The translations under genes and the position numbers were made by a program. Positions 8,301 through 16,830 of a stretch of 64,000 nt of DNA are shown in pieces; positions within the stretch are counted from its first letter, which is position 1, and every line of letters begins with the position of its first letter. Under the pieces are notes generated by a model. It searched no databases, was not told the DNA's origin, and worked only from the letters and a program-made list of their open reading frames with translations. Source of the DNA: Abyssibius sp040880065 (GTDB lineage Bacteria; Pseudomonadota; Alphaproteobacteria; Rhodobacterales; Rhodobacteraceae); assembly GCA_040880065.1 (NCBI GenBank), contig JBBDJE010000031.1, positions 61,950 to 125,949 of the forward strand, read 5' to 3'.

Positions 8301-9695
8301 ATGACTGACGAAAAGGATTTCGACCCCGTAGACGCGCTGGCCGAGGATGATGACGCTTACGCGCTTGATCAGGATATTGTCGACACCATTTTGCAAGCTG
8401 TCGAGGCGCAGGACCAGAACCACCTGATTGCCCTGCTCGAGCCGCTGCACGTTGCGGACATTGCCGACATTCTGGAACAGATCAGCCGTGCCGAGCGTGC
8501 CGCACTGATTGATCTTTGGGGTATCGAGCTTGATGGCGAGGTGCTTTCCGAGCTTGAGGAAGGCGTGCGCGACGAGATTTTGCGCGACCTGCCTGACCAT
8601 GTTCTGGCCGAAGCCGTGCGCGACCTTGACACCGACGATATGGTTTATCTGGTCGGCGATCTTGACGAGCCGCAGCAAGAAAAACTGCTGCACGCGCTGG
8701 AAGATATTGACCGCGCCGCCGTTAAAATGTCGCTGCTTTATGACGAATATACCGCTGGCCGATTGATGCAGCGCGAGCTGGTTTCGGCCCCCGAGCATTG
8801 GAATGTCGGCGATATCATCGACCATATGCGCAGCAGCGATGACCTGCCCGAAACCTTTTACGATGTGTTTATTGTTGATCCGCGCCAGCACCCGCTGGGC
8901 ACGGTGCGCCTCTCGAAAATCATGGCGGCGCCGCGCGCAACAAAGCTGACCACGCTGATGAGCGAAGATTTCCGGACAATTCCTGTGGATCAGGAACAAG
9001 AAGACGTGGCCTATGCCTTCAACCAGTATCACATGGTTTCAGCACCCGTGGTCGATGCCGATGGCCGCCTTGTCGGGGTGATCACCATTGACGACGCGAT
9101 GGAGGTTCTTGAAGACGAGGCCGAGGAAGACATGAAGCGGCTCGCCGGTCTCGGTGACGAAGAACTGTCAGATTCCGTGCTTCAAACAGCGCGGTTGCGG
9201 TTTCCGTGGCTGGTGGTGAATTTGGCAACGGCCATCCTTGCGTCGCTGGTGATCGGGATGTTTGAAGACACCATTCACACATTGGTTGCGCTGGCCGTGC
9301 TGATGCCGATTGTTGCCAGCATGGGGGGCAATGCCGGCACCCAAACCCTTACTGTTGCTGTGCGCGCACTGGCCACGCGCGACCTTACAACTTCAAACGC
9401 AATGCGCATTGTGCGCCGTGAAGCCCTTGTCGGCTTAGGCAACGGGCTGGTATTTGCGGTGCTTATTGGTGTGGTCAGTTGGCTGTGGTTTGGCCTGCCG
9501 CTGCTGGGTTTGGTGATTGCTCTCGCCATGGTGGTGAATATGCTTGTAGCCGGGCTTGCGGGCATTCTCATTCCCATTGGCTTGGAAAAAGCCGGGGCTG
9601 ACCCGGCGCTCGCGTCAGGCACATTTGTGACCACGGTTACCGATGTTGTTGGTTTCTTTGTCTTTTTGGGGCTGGCCGGGTTGATCCTTCTTTAG
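8301..9695 (+). CDS. mgtE: Magnesium transporter MgtE
   Basis: Mg2+ channel/transporter of the inner membrane, 464 residues. Order: MgtE N-domain of acidic helical repeats (about 35-140), a CBS-domain pair (about 150-265, with the HMVSAPVVDADGRLVGVITIDD segment split over the second CBS), a connecting helix (EDEAEEDMKRLAGL), and five membrane helices (about 315-464) with the PIVASMGGNAGTQTLT pore motif. Start ATG 8301 has AAAGGAGC upstream; longer in-frame starts would only add non-family sequence. The next gene starts directly after the TAG. Confidence 0.95.
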   Translation: MTDEKDFDPVDALAEDDDAYALDQDIVDTILQAVEAQDQNHLIALLEPLHVADIADILEQISRAERAALIDLWGIELDGEVLSELEEGVRDEILRDLPDHVLAEAVRDLDTDDMVYLVGDLDEPQQEKLLHALEDIDRAAVKMSLLYDEYTAGRLMQRELVSAPEHWNVGDIIDHMRSSDDLPETFYDVFIVDPRQHPLGTVRLSKIMAAPRATKLTTLMSEDFRTIPVDQEQEDVAYAFNQYHMVSAPVVDADGRLVGVITIDDAMEVLEDEAEEDMKRLAGLGDEELSDSVLQTARLRFPWLVVNLATAILASLVIGMFEDTIHTLVALAVLMPIVASMGGNAGTQTLTVAVRALATRDLTTSNAMRIVRREALVGLGNGLVFAVLIGVVSWLWFGLPLLGLVIALAMVVNMLVAGLAGILIPIGLEKAGADPALASGTFVTTVTDVVGFFVFLGLAGLILL

Positions 9696-10685
9696 ATGCA
9701 ACCGCAATTTGACCAGATTCCGGAAATTGCCCAAGCCTGGCTGGATGCGGGGCACCGGGTTGCATTGGCGCATGTGGTGCAAACATGGGGCTCGGCCCCG
9801 CGGCCTGCCGGTGCAATGCTTGTTATGCGCGATGATGGCGAGATGATGGGTTCGGTCTCGGGTGGTTGTGTTGAAAGCGCGGTCATTGCCGAGGCTGCGG
9901 GCGTGCTGGAAACGGGCATGCCGAAACGGCTCGATTATGGTGTTTCCGATGAAAACGCCTTTGCCGCCGGGCTGGCCTGTGGCGGCAGCATTCAAATTCT
10001 GCTGGAACCTGTCGGCGGTGCCGGCCTGCCACGCGCTATGCTGGACAGGCTTGTCACCGTGCGCGCAGCGCGCCAAAGCGCGGGGCTTGCCATTAACCTT
10101 TCCAGTTATGAACACAGGCTGCTTGTGCCGGATGCTGGCGATCCGCTCGCCCCGCTGCTGCGCAAATCTTTGGCCGAAGACAAGGCGAAGCTTGAAGGCG
10201 ACTGGTATGTCGCCCCGCATAACCCGCCCTTGCGCATGATGGTTGTTGGCGCTGTGCATATTGCACAACCGCTGCTGGAAATGGCGCGACTGGCGGGTTT
10301 TGCAACCACGCTAATAGATCCGCGCAGCGCATTTGCAACATTGGCCCGCTTCCCCGAAGCTGACATCGTGCAAGACTGGCCCGATCTGGCGCTGCGCGCG
10401 CTTGCGCCCGATACGCGCAGCGCCGTTGTCACCCTTTCGCATGACCCAAAAATCGACGACCCTGCAATCCTCGCAGCTCTCGCCAGCCCGTGTTTTTACC
10501 TTGGCTGCCTTGGTTCGATGCGCACGCATGCCAAGCGGTTGAGCCGGCTGGGCGCGGCGCATGCAGATGAAACCGCGCTCGCGCGCATACATGCACCGGT
10601 TGGTTTGGCCATTGGCGCAGCTTCGCCCGCCGAAATTGCCATAGCCATCATGGCGCAGGTGGTCGCGCGCTTGCGGCAGGTTTAG
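9696..10685 (+). CDS. XdhC/CoxI-family molybdenum-enzyme maturation protein
   Basis: Cytoplasmic XdhC/CoxI family protein, 329 residues. Such proteins bind molybdenum cofactor and help insert it, in sulfurated form, into xanthine dehydrogenase or CO-dehydrogenase-type enzymes. The N-terminal XdhC/CoxI domain is visible as TWGSAPRPAGAMLVM and GSVSGGCVES (about residues 29-58) and CGGSIQILLEP (about 94); the C-terminal Rossmann-like domain begins near 175. It starts immediately after the mgtE stop and is followed by a MocA-like gene two bases downstream, a pairing seen for molybdopterin-cytosine-dinucleotide enzymes. No molybdenum hydroxylase is in the window. Confidence 0.85.
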   Translation: MQPQFDQIPEIAQAWLDAGHRVALAHVVQTWGSAPRPAGAMLVMRDDGEMMGSVSGGCVESAVIAEAAGVLETGMPKRLDYGVSDENAFAAGLACGGSIQILLEPVGGAGLPRAMLDRLVTVRAARQSAGLAINLSSYEHRLLVPDAGDPLAPLLRKSLAEDKAKLEGDWYVAPHNPPLRMMVVGAVHIAQPLLEMARLAGFATTLIDPRSAFATLARFPEADIVQDWPDLALRALAPDTRSAVVTLSHDPKIDDPAILAALASPCFYLGCLGSMRTHAKRLSRLGAAHADETALARIHAPVGLAIGAASPAEIAIAIMAQVVARLRQV

Positions 10686-10687
10686 GC

Positions 10688-11281
10688 ATGGCACAGAACC
10701 CCGATATAGCGGTGCTGCTTTTGGCTGCGGGCGCATCACGGCGGATGGGCGGGCCGGACAAGCTATTGGAGCCAATCGCCGGTGAACCGCTGCTGTGCCG
10801 CACAGCGCGGGCCGCACTGGCCAGCCGTGCAGGGCGTGTGATTGTGGTTTTGCCCGCGCCGGAGCATGCACGCGCAAAAGTGCTAGGCGGGTTGAACGTG
10901 GAAATTTGTGCCGCCGCCGACCATGGCGAAGGGATTGGCGGTAGCCTGCGCAACGGTTTAGCCATGCTTCCTGCAAGCTGCAAAGCCGTGATTGTGGCGC
11001 TGGCCGATATGCCTGCAGTGACAAAAGCCCACTATAACGCGCTGATAGATGCCTATGAAGCCGGAGATGGGGCAGGAATTTTTCGTGCCACTGCCAGCAA
11101 CGGCCAGGCGGGCAACCCCGTGTTGTTTGATGCGCGTCATTTCAAAGACCTTGAAGCGCTGCACGGTGATCGGGGTGCACGTGATTTGTTCGCTATGCGG
11201 CGCGTTGTTGCTGTGCCAACGCCGGGGATGGGTGCGGTTCAGGACCTTGATACGCCACAGGATTGGCGCGACATCCGCTAA
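10688..11281 (+). CDS. MobA/MocA-like nucleotidyltransferase
   Basis: Nucleotidyltransferase of 197 residues related to MocA and MobA, which attach CMP or GMP to molybdopterin. The signature LLLAAGASRRMGGPDKLL is at about residues 9-26; the metal-binding ALADMPAV motif is near 103; GNPVLF and a PTPGMGAVQDLDTPQD ending match family members. Its close coupling to XdhC favours molybdopterin cytidylyltransferase. It ends convergently with the next minus-strand gene, overlapping by four bases. Confidence 0.85.
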   Translation: MAQNPDIAVLLLAAGASRRMGGPDKLLEPIAGEPLLCRTARAALASRAGRVIVVLPAPEHARAKVLGGLNVEICAAADHGEGIGGSLRNGLAMLPASCKAVIVALADMPAVTKAHYNALIDAYEAGDGAGIFRATASNGQAGNPVLFDARHFKDLEALHGDRGARDLFAMRRVVAVPTPGMGAVQDLDTPQDWRDIR

Positions 11282-13419
11282 CCGCTGATGCGCAGAATTT
11301 CCGTGCGGCTGCCCTTTTGCACGCGAATTGAATTTTCATCCATCGCAATAATCCGCCAGCCGCCCGAAAAGCTCTCACCCAAGGTCAGCCGTATGTAGCG
11401 GCCCGAGGCAAGGCGCACCAGCGCGCGGCGGGAATCGGCGGTGCCGTAAATGCCGATCAGGGCGACTTCACGCAGGTTGATGGCATTTTCAATGGTTGCC
11501 GCGCGCGCGACCGAGGCGCGTGTCGGAAGTGTCACGCTTTGCGGCTCGGGCGGAAGAGCGGGGCTGGCGGTTGTTGCCTCGGCTGCGCGCGCCGTAACCA
11601 AGGGCGCGATACGGGTTGCAAAATCGGCGCTACGATGAACCGCGCGGCTGGATGTGCGCGGCGCGGCACCCGATATAATATCCTCGGATGCAACGGCAGC
11701 AACCGCGAAGGATTCCGGCCTGCGATCGGGGCGCAGGCGCTCTGCTGCGGCAAGTTCGATGGCGGAAACCGGTGAATCCACTCCATCTGTCGCGTTTACT
11801 TCAGCCTCGGTCGCGGCAACTTCGGTGGCATCGTCGCTTGTGGCGGCTGCTGCATCTGCCTCAGCCTCAGCCTCTGTCGCATCGGCGATCGCCACGGCTG
11901 GTTCTTCGGGGGCAGGGCGCGCACGCAAAAGCGGAACAAATGCCGGGCGACCGGAAACCACTTCAATATCTTCGGGCTGCGGCTCGGCTTGCGCCTCTGG
12001 CTCTGCGACGGTTTCTGGCACTGGCTCTGGCGCAACAGCCTCGGATGTGGCGCTCGCGGCGGTGATGTTCTCCACCGTGCCAATTTCAATTGGTGCTGGC
12101 GGACTGTTCCCCGAGCGCAGCAAAAGCGTAAAATCCGGCAGCCCGGCAATTACCTCATAGCCCAAATCTTGCGCGGTAACTTCTGCGGTAGGTGTGGTTT
12201 CTGTCGCGGCCAGTTCGGGGGCTTCAGTTGCGGATGCTTCCGCTTCGGGTGCGGCGACAACTGGTTCGGGCAGGGGCTTTGCTGCCGCAAGATCATCAAG
12301 GATACTGGTTGACGCTTCGCGTGCAACGACAATCTCTGCCGGCGGTGTTTCCGCTTCCGGCGCTGCCGCTGTCAAATCGTCTGCTGCCGCAACCTCGGCT
12401 TGCGATGCTTCACTGGCCGCGCGCGCAATCTCGACTGCTTCGGGTTCGTTTTGCGCGTCCGCAGCAATTTCGGCGGGTGTTTCGTCTGTATCGGCAATAT
12501 CGGCAACCGGCTGCAACTCGGCCGTGGGTGATTGAGCGGCGAGCGGGTCTAAAGCGGGTGCAACGGGTGCTTCCGGCTCGGTGAGGGCCAGCTCTACCGG
12601 TTCAGCATCGGTCTGCTCGGCCTGATCGGCCAGCAACACCGGCGCAGCCTCGGCGATGTCGCTGTTTGGTGCATCGGGCGCAGGGCTCGTTACCTCGGCG
12701 CGTTCGGGCAGTGCTAAAGGTTCGGGTGCTTCGCTTGGTGCAGCAGCAACTTCCGGCGCAGCCTCATCCAATGCGGGGGTTTCGGGGGCGACCGCGGCAA
12801 TGGTGTCAGGGCTGGCGGGGTTGCGCCAGCCGAACGGGTCGGCCCAAAACGTGCCACCCAGAACAAGGCCAACCGCCAAAAGCACTGCGGCGGCTTTGGT
12901 GGCAAGCTCTATCGTGGCTTTCGGATCAGGCGGCGCGTTGAAAAAGATTCGGTCTTCAAAGCCTTCGGGCGCGCGGTTCATCGAAAAACTGTCGGCATTG
13001 AACCCGTGGCTGGTGGCAAAGCGTTTGGCTTCGCTCAGCGTGGTTTTGCGCACGGCAACGGCGGGTGTAAAGCCGTCCTCACCCTGTTCGCCAAGCTCAA
13101 GCAGAAAATCTTCAGCCGGATGCGCGGTGATTGTTGCCAGCGCGCTTCGCGCCTGAGCCAAACGCTCATCAGGCTCGGCTGCTGCAATTTTCAGTTTGCG
13201 TTCAATGATTTGCGCATCGGGCAGCCAGACGGTGTTGTAAAACCGCCGCCCCTCGAGCCGCACGGCAACCCGCCGCATGAAGGCCATTTTTTCGGCCAGA
13301 CCATTATCGTTGAATCCGGCACGCGCCATTTCATGCCAGTGGCCGTCAAAAGCCAACTGTTGCAACGAGGCGGCGTCGCCAGACAGGTCCAGCGCAAGGG
13401 TGGGCGATTGCTTTGTCAT
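11278..13419 (-). CDS. Bitopic Ala/Glu/Pro-rich protein with GspC/PilP-like C-terminus
   Basis: 713 residues. A cytoplasmic N-part of about 170 residues precedes a single membrane helix at about 174-194. A long low-complexity periplasmic stretch (about 200-600) rich in Ala, Glu, Pro and Thr follows. The C-terminal 70 residues contain INLREVALIGIYGT and SGRYIRLTLGESFSGGW, like the homology-region fold of GspC/PilP type II secretion proteins. Similar hypothetical proteins are known to me from roseobacters; no function is established. Start ATG 13419 (MTKQSPTLALDL) is preferred to upstream in-frame codons with no family look. It lies downstream of metY on the same strand. Confidence 0.7.
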   Translation of the reverse strand: MTKQSPTLALDLSGDAASLQQLAFDGHWHEMARAGFNDNGLAEKMAFMRRVAVRLEGRRFYNTVWLPDAQIIERKLKIAAAEPDERLAQARSALATITAHPAEDFLLELGEQGEDGFTPAVAVRKTTLSEAKRFATSHGFNADSFSMNRAPEGFEDRIFFNAPPDPKATIELATKAAAVLLAVGLVLGGTFWADPFGWRNPASPDTIAAVAPETPALDEAAPEVAAAPSEAPEPLALPERAEVTSPAPDAPNSDIAEAAPVLLADQAEQTDAEPVELALTEPEAPVAPALDPLAAQSPTAELQPVADIADTDETPAEIAADAQNEPEAVEIARAASEASQAEVAAADDLTAAAPEAETPPAEIVVAREASTSILDDLAAAKPLPEPVVAAPEAEASATEAPELAATETTPTAEVTAQDLGYEVIAGLPDFTLLLRSGNSPPAPIEIGTVENITAASATSEAVAPEPVPETVAEPEAQAEPQPEDIEVVSGRPAFVPLLRARPAPEEPAVAIADATEAEAEADAAAATSDDATEVAATEAEVNATDGVDSPVSAIELAAAERLRPDRRPESFAVAAVASEDIISGAAPRTSSRAVHRSADFATRIAPLVTARAAEATTASPALPPEPQSVTLPTRASVARAATIENAINLREVALIGIYGTADSRRALVRLASGRYIRLTLGESFSGGWRIIAMDENSIRVQKGSRTEILRISG

Positions 13420-13507
13420 TTGCTCTAAAACTGGTTTCTTGCACGTTCTAGCATTCTTGCCGCGCCATGTCAGCGCGGCAAGTTGGGCATAAGCAATTTC
13501 AGGCCGA

Positions 13508-14800
13508 CTAGGCTGTAGCTGTCGCCAGCGCCTGATCAAGGTCGGCGATCAGATCGTTCACATCTTCAATGCCGATGGACAGGCGCACCACATTTGCACC
13601 CGCGCCAGCCGCTTCTTGCTGTGCGGGTGTAAGCTGGCGATGCGTGGTTGAGGCCGAATGGATGATCAGGCTGCGCGTATCGCCCAAATTGGCCACATGG
13701 CTGAAGATTTGCACCGCATCAACCAGCTTGGTGCAGGCCGCATAGCCACCCTTCACTGCGAAGGTAAACAGCGCACCCGCGCCTTTGGGGTAAAGCGCCT
13801 TGGCCCTGTCGGCATAGGGCGAAGAGGGCAGGCCTGCATAGGTCACATAGTCAACGCGCGGGTCGGCCTCCAGCCATGCCGCCAGCTTTTGGGCGTTTTG
13901 CACATGGCGCTCCATCCGCAGGCTCAGCGTTTCAATGCCAAGCAGGGTTTGAAAGGCGTTCATCGGTGCCATGGTCATGCCAAGGTCACGCAAACCAATG
14001 GCGATGCCATGAAACACATAGGCCATCGGGCCGAAGGTTTCGTGGAATTTGAGCCCGTGATACGCGGGTTCGGGTTGGGAAAGCGACGGGAACTTGCCGG
14101 AGGCCGACCAGTCAAACGTGCCGCTATCCACCACCATGCCGCCCATTGAAGTGCCATTGCCCGACAGGTATTTCGTGGTGGAATGCACGATGATATGCGC
14201 GCCTTGCTCGAATGGGCGGCACAGATAGGGCGTGGCGGAGGTGTTATCGACAATCAGCGGCACACCGATTTCGCCTGCCGCTTTGGCCACCGCCGGAATG
14301 TCGGTGACATAGCCGCCGGGGTTGGCGATGGATTCGCAGAACACAGCCTTGGTGTTTTCATCGGCCGCCGCCACAATCGCGGCAGGGTCGTCAAAATCAA
14401 CAAAGGTTGCCGACCAGCCGAAACGTTTGATTGTGTGGCTGAACTGCGTGACCGTGCCACCGTAAAGCCGGGTGGAAACAACAATATTCGCACCGGGCTG
14501 CATGAGCGGGAACAGCGCCATAATCTGCGCCGCATGGCCCGAAGAACAGCCAACCGCGCCAATGCCGCCTTCAAGTGCTGCCACGCGTTCTTGCAGCGCG
14601 GAAACGGTGGGGTTTGTCAGGCGGGAATAAATATAGCCAACCTCTTGCAGGTTGAACAATGCCGCGGCGTGGTCGGCATCGCGAAACACATAGGCGGTTG
14701 TTTGGTAAATGGGCGTTTGGCGCGCCCCTGTTGCTGGGTCGGGGCGGCTGCCGGCGTGAATTTGCAGCGTATCAAAGCCGTATTGTGGGGCGTCGGTCAT
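13508..14800 (-). CDS. metY: O-acetylhomoserine sulfhydrylase
   Basis: PLP-dependent enzyme of 430 residues converting O-acetylhomoserine plus sulfide to homocysteine. Cys/Met-metabolism fold: YSRLTNPTV near residue 58, the Asp and Ser/Thr cofactor contacts IVDNTSATPYL (about 183), and the Schiff-base lysine K210 in HSTTKYLSGNG. The insertions and the ~430 length separate MetY from the shorter cystathionine synthase/lyase type, such as the second family member at 56807-57961. It follows the CoA-binding protein gene on the same strand. Confidence 0.93.
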   Translation of the reverse strand: MTDAPQYGFDTLQIHAGSRPDPATGARQTPIYQTTAYVFRDADHAAALFNLQEVGYIYSRLTNPTVSALQERVAALEGGIGAVGCSSGHAAQIMALFPLMQPGANIVVSTRLYGGTVTQFSHTIKRFGWSATFVDFDDPAAIVAAADENTKAVFCESIANPGGYVTDIPAVAKAAGEIGVPLIVDNTSATPYLCRPFEQGAHIIVHSTTKYLSGNGTSMGGMVVDSGTFDWSASGKFPSLSQPEPAYHGLKFHETFGPMAYVFHGIAIGLRDLGMTMAPMNAFQTLLGIETLSLRMERHVQNAQKLAAWLEADPRVDYVTYAGLPSSPYADRAKALYPKGAGALFTFAVKGGYAACTKLVDAVQIFSHVANLGDTRSLIIHSASTTHRQLTPAQQEAAGAGANVVRLSIGIEDVNDLIADLDQALATATA

Positions 14801-14829
14801 TCAAATCTCCAAGTGTAAATCGGGCGCTT

Positions 14830-15312
14830 TCATAGTTTAGACGAAATCAGCCCGGTGTTGAAACCACCCATTCGCAATTCGCCAAAAAGCCGCTGATATT
14901 CTATTTTCGGGCAGCGATCCATAACCACACGCAGCCCGGCGGCGATTGCGCGTGCGCCCGCGGCCTCGTCAATCACGCCAATTTGCATCCAGATCGTGCG
15001 CAAATGGGGCAGGGTGGCCATGGCCTCGTCAACCACGGCACCAGCATCGCTGGAGCGGCGGAAAATATCGACCATATCAACGGGTTGGTCTTTGGGAATG
15101 TTGGCAAGGCTTGGCATTATCTCGGCGCCAAACAGGGTTTGGCCAGCATAAGCCGGGTTTACGGGTATTACCTTGAACCCGCGCAACACCAGATACCGCG
15201 CCACAAAATAGCTCGGGCGCACAGGATTTGTGGAAACCCCAACGCAGGCAATGGTTTTCGTTTCGGCGAATATCGCACGCAAAGTGGCGTTGTTTGGCGG
15301 GGTGTAGCTCAT
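14830..15312 (-). CDS. CoA-binding domain protein (YccU-like)
   Basis: 160-residue single Rossmann domain of the CoA-binding (YccU) family. Visible features are IACVGVSTNP.RPSYFVARYL near residues 20-42, the FKVIPVNP strand, and VDMVDIFRRS followed by IWMQIGVIDEAAGARAIAAG. The biochemical role of this family is not settled. It is directly upstream of metY on the same strand, an arrangement that suggests a link to sulfur amino-acid or CoA metabolism, which is inference only. Confidence 0.85.
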   Translation of the reverse strand: MSYTPPNNATLRAIFAETKTIACVGVSTNPVRPSYFVARYLVLRGFKVIPVNPAYAGQTLFGAEIMPSLANIPKDQPVDMVDIFRRSSDAGAVVDEAMATLPHLRTIWMQIGVIDEAAGARAIAAGLRVVMDRCPKIEYQRLFGELRMGGFNTGLISSKL

Positions 15313-15344
15313 GGTTGCACGCTAATCGTTGCATGCGCCAAGCT

Positions 15345-15475
15345 CCAGACCAAAAAAAGCGCCCGGACAGGTGCCGGGCGCAGTGTGGAACGAGGGACAG
15401 TTTAGGAAGCAGGGCGTTCCAGCATCCTGCTTCTCACTTAAGGTAAGGGCAATTTCGCCCCGTTAAAGAGCCTAT
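15345..15475 (-). ncRNA. Candidate structured small RNA (~125 nt)
   Basis: Minus-strand sequence upstream of the terminator at 15352-15381 folds by eye into further stems: an 8-bp hairpin (GAAGCAGG with CCTGCTTC, 15406-15433) and a short GGGC/GCCC hairpin (about 15446-15461). There is no open frame with a ribosome site. A compact RNA with two 5' hairpins and a perfect terminator is typical of a trans-acting small RNA. I do not recognise it as 6S, SRP, tmRNA or RNase P RNA. The 5' end is uncertain; it could be processed from the YHS gene transcript, since repeat copy A lies between them. Confidence 0.5.
15352..15381 (-). terminator. Strong Rho-independent terminator
   Basis: On the minus strand a perfect 8-bp GC stem (GCGCCCGG paired with CCGGGCGC) encloses a 7-base loop and is followed by seven T residues. 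Nothing protein-coding ends just upstream; the YHS gene stops about 250 bases away, past a repeat. The terminator therefore probably ends a small RNA or the long 3' untranslated region of that gene. Confidence 0.85.
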
Positions 15476-15522
15476 CAGCACAATGTGAACAGCTCATGAC
15501 CAAAGATGCGGTTTTCCGCCGA

Positions 15523-15631
15523 CTAGCGCATGTTGCAACAAAAGTGGGAACCGGTTTTTTTGCATTTAAACATGCGTTATCACAAAGCTAGAGCGTATTA
15601 CGTGAATGCAAATGAATGCAACACGCTCTAG
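15523..15631 (+). repeat. MITE-like CTAG-ended palindromic repeat, copy A
   Basis: A 109-bp element matching, in inverted orientation, the one at 46639-46746. It begins and ends with CTAG; the outer 15 bases form imperfect terminal inverted repeats (13 of 15 match). Inside are the shared core aaaagtgggaaccggtttt and an AT-rich hairpin arm with GTGAATGCA. The last CTAG contains the TAG stop codon of the minus-strand YHS gene. Size and shape recall the ~105-bp palindromic Bru-RS repeats of Brucella, but homology is not established here. Confidence 0.8.
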
Positions 15632-16062
15632 CGCGCGAAATTGGGCCAGTTTGCATCAGCACGCGCAATAAAGCCTGCCGGATCGGCGCGCCAGCTTTCG
15701 CGCACATCAAGGCTGAAATTCAGATAAAGACGGTTCCCAACCACGCTCCAGGCTTGCGGCACAGTGCTGGCTTGGGCGTTATGCGCCATGGCAAAGGCGC
15801 ACCAGCCGCCATAGTGCGGGGCGTATTGCGCGGGGTTGGCGGCAAAGGCGGCGCGATTCGCGGCGCTTTCAAAGGCAAAGCGCGCGCCGTCATACTCGGC
15901 CACAAATTGCCCAAGGCCCGGCACGGGCTGGCCTTGGGTGAAATAGGCCACAACATCATGGCCGTTGGCAGCAAGATTCTGGCGCAAGAAATAAGGTGCT
16001 GATAGCACGGGCAGTGCAAAGCAGGTGCCGGCAAGGCCCAGAACAAAGCTGCGTCGATGCAT
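15628..16062 (-). CDS. Exported YHS-domain protein
   Basis: 144 residues with an N-terminal signal sequence (MHRRSFVLGLAGTCFALPVLSA; the twin Arg hints at Tat export) followed by a YHS domain: GHDVVAYFTQGQPVPG, YDGARFAFES, and PAQYAPHYGGWCAFAMA. YHS domains are linked to metal binding, often copper, but no substrate is shown. The TAG stop codon is supplied by the terminal CTAG of repeat copy A, so the native C-terminus may have been altered by insertion. It has no obvious operon partner. Confidence 0.8.
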   Translation of the reverse strand: MHRRSFVLGLAGTCFALPVLSAPYFLRQNLAANGHDVVAYFTQGQPVPGLGQFVAEYDGARFAFESAANRAAFAANPAQYAPHYGGWCAFAMAHNAQASTVPQAWSVVGNRLYLNFSLDVRESWRADPAGFIARADANWPNFAR

Positions 16063-16341
16063 GAAATTCCCCCGCGTGTTGCAGATAATCTAACAAAAAC
16101 TGCGCTTTGTCGCCAGTCAGGCCAACGCGAACGTGAACGGGCGGGCGTAAACCACCTGACGCAGGATGCCGCGCGCCAAACGCTATCGGTGAAGAAGGTC
16201 GGCTTTGCGGGACGGGGCTTTTTGCTGCGTTTGCACCAGTGTCCGGTCTGGCGAACCGTTCAACAAACGGTCCTTTTTGGGAGGTGTATTTTTGAATTTA
16301 CATTGGCTTGTGATCGAGCAAAGCAGCCACAAGCTTGATAT
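16063..16341. other. Gene-free stretch with a weak hairpin
   Basis: 279 bases between two minus-strand genes with no credible frame. On the plus strand a 6-bp stem (ACCGTT/AACGGT, 16255-16271) is followed by CC and five T residues, a weak terminator-like structure. A TTG-start frame behind GGGAGG at 16280 runs on antisense to the next gene and is probably chance. Confidence 0.4.
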
Positions 16342-16830
16342 TCAAAGAAGGGCTTTTAGACGATTTCTGACGGCTTTGATCTGTTCATGGGCAAGACCTT
16401 TGGCGACTTCGACGATAAGGTTGCACAAGGCATGGGTGTTTTCTCCTTCCTCAATCTGAATCTCTGAAATAGGTATATTGATGCGTGCGAGCTTTGATGG
16501 GTTTTTTCCATATCCGGCCAAGAATTCAGATAGGTTTTCCCAGAGTTCCTTATACATAGGGTGCTCAGGCCCCACCTCAATGAACCACTTCTGAAGTGTA
16601 GCTTCAGTTTGTCGTCCATCATGGTCTTGAGAGAGATAGGCTTCTGGGGTCAAATTGGCATACCCGATAATTTTGGAGCTTCCAAAGTGCCATTGATCCC
16701 CAACATTGTGGGCATACCATGCACGGTTCATGGCTAAGCGGTCCTTAATGTCTGATGATTCTCCGATGAAAGCCGGATAATTTTTGATGTTCTTGATGAC
16801 TTGATCAAAGGATGAAGCGAGTTTGGTCAT
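16342..16830 (-). CDS. Hypothetical protein (162 aa), AT-rich orphan
   Basis: Not recognised with confidence. 162 residues, clearly lower in GC than neighbours, which suggests recent transfer. The segment NRAWYAHNVGDQWHFGSSKIIG, with its Trp/Tyr-rich pattern and FGSSK.IGY, reminds me of uncharacterised N-terminal domains found beside restriction or HNH nucleases, but I cannot prove this. No catalytic nuclease motif, membrane helix or signal peptide is present; the C-terminal half looks helical. It is flanked on both sides by about 300 gene-free bases, consistent with an insertion hot spot. Confidence 0.65.
   Translation of the reverse strand: MTKLASSFDQVIKNIKNYPAFIGESSDIKDRLAMNRAWYAHNVGDQWHFGSSKIIGYANLTPEAYLSQDHDGRQTEATLQKWFIEVGPEHPMYKELWENLSEFLAGYGKNPSKLARINIPISEIQIEEGENTHALCNLIVEVAKGLAHEQIKAVRNRLKALL

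Noticed and set aside
7565..8308. Open frame of 247 codons antisense to the permease, whose end could be a 40-codon leader before mgtE
   Set aside because: The permease has clear family motifs; the leader ATG at 8185 has no ribosome site and no conserved features were seen.
11654..12160. Ser/Ala-rich plus-strand frame
   Set aside because: It is the shadow of the Ala/Glu-rich low-complexity part of the minus-strand 713-aa gene.
16205..16459. Plus-strand frame behind a GGGAGG sequence
   Set aside because: More than half lies antisense to a better-supported minus-strand gene, and the start would be TTG with no conserved feature.
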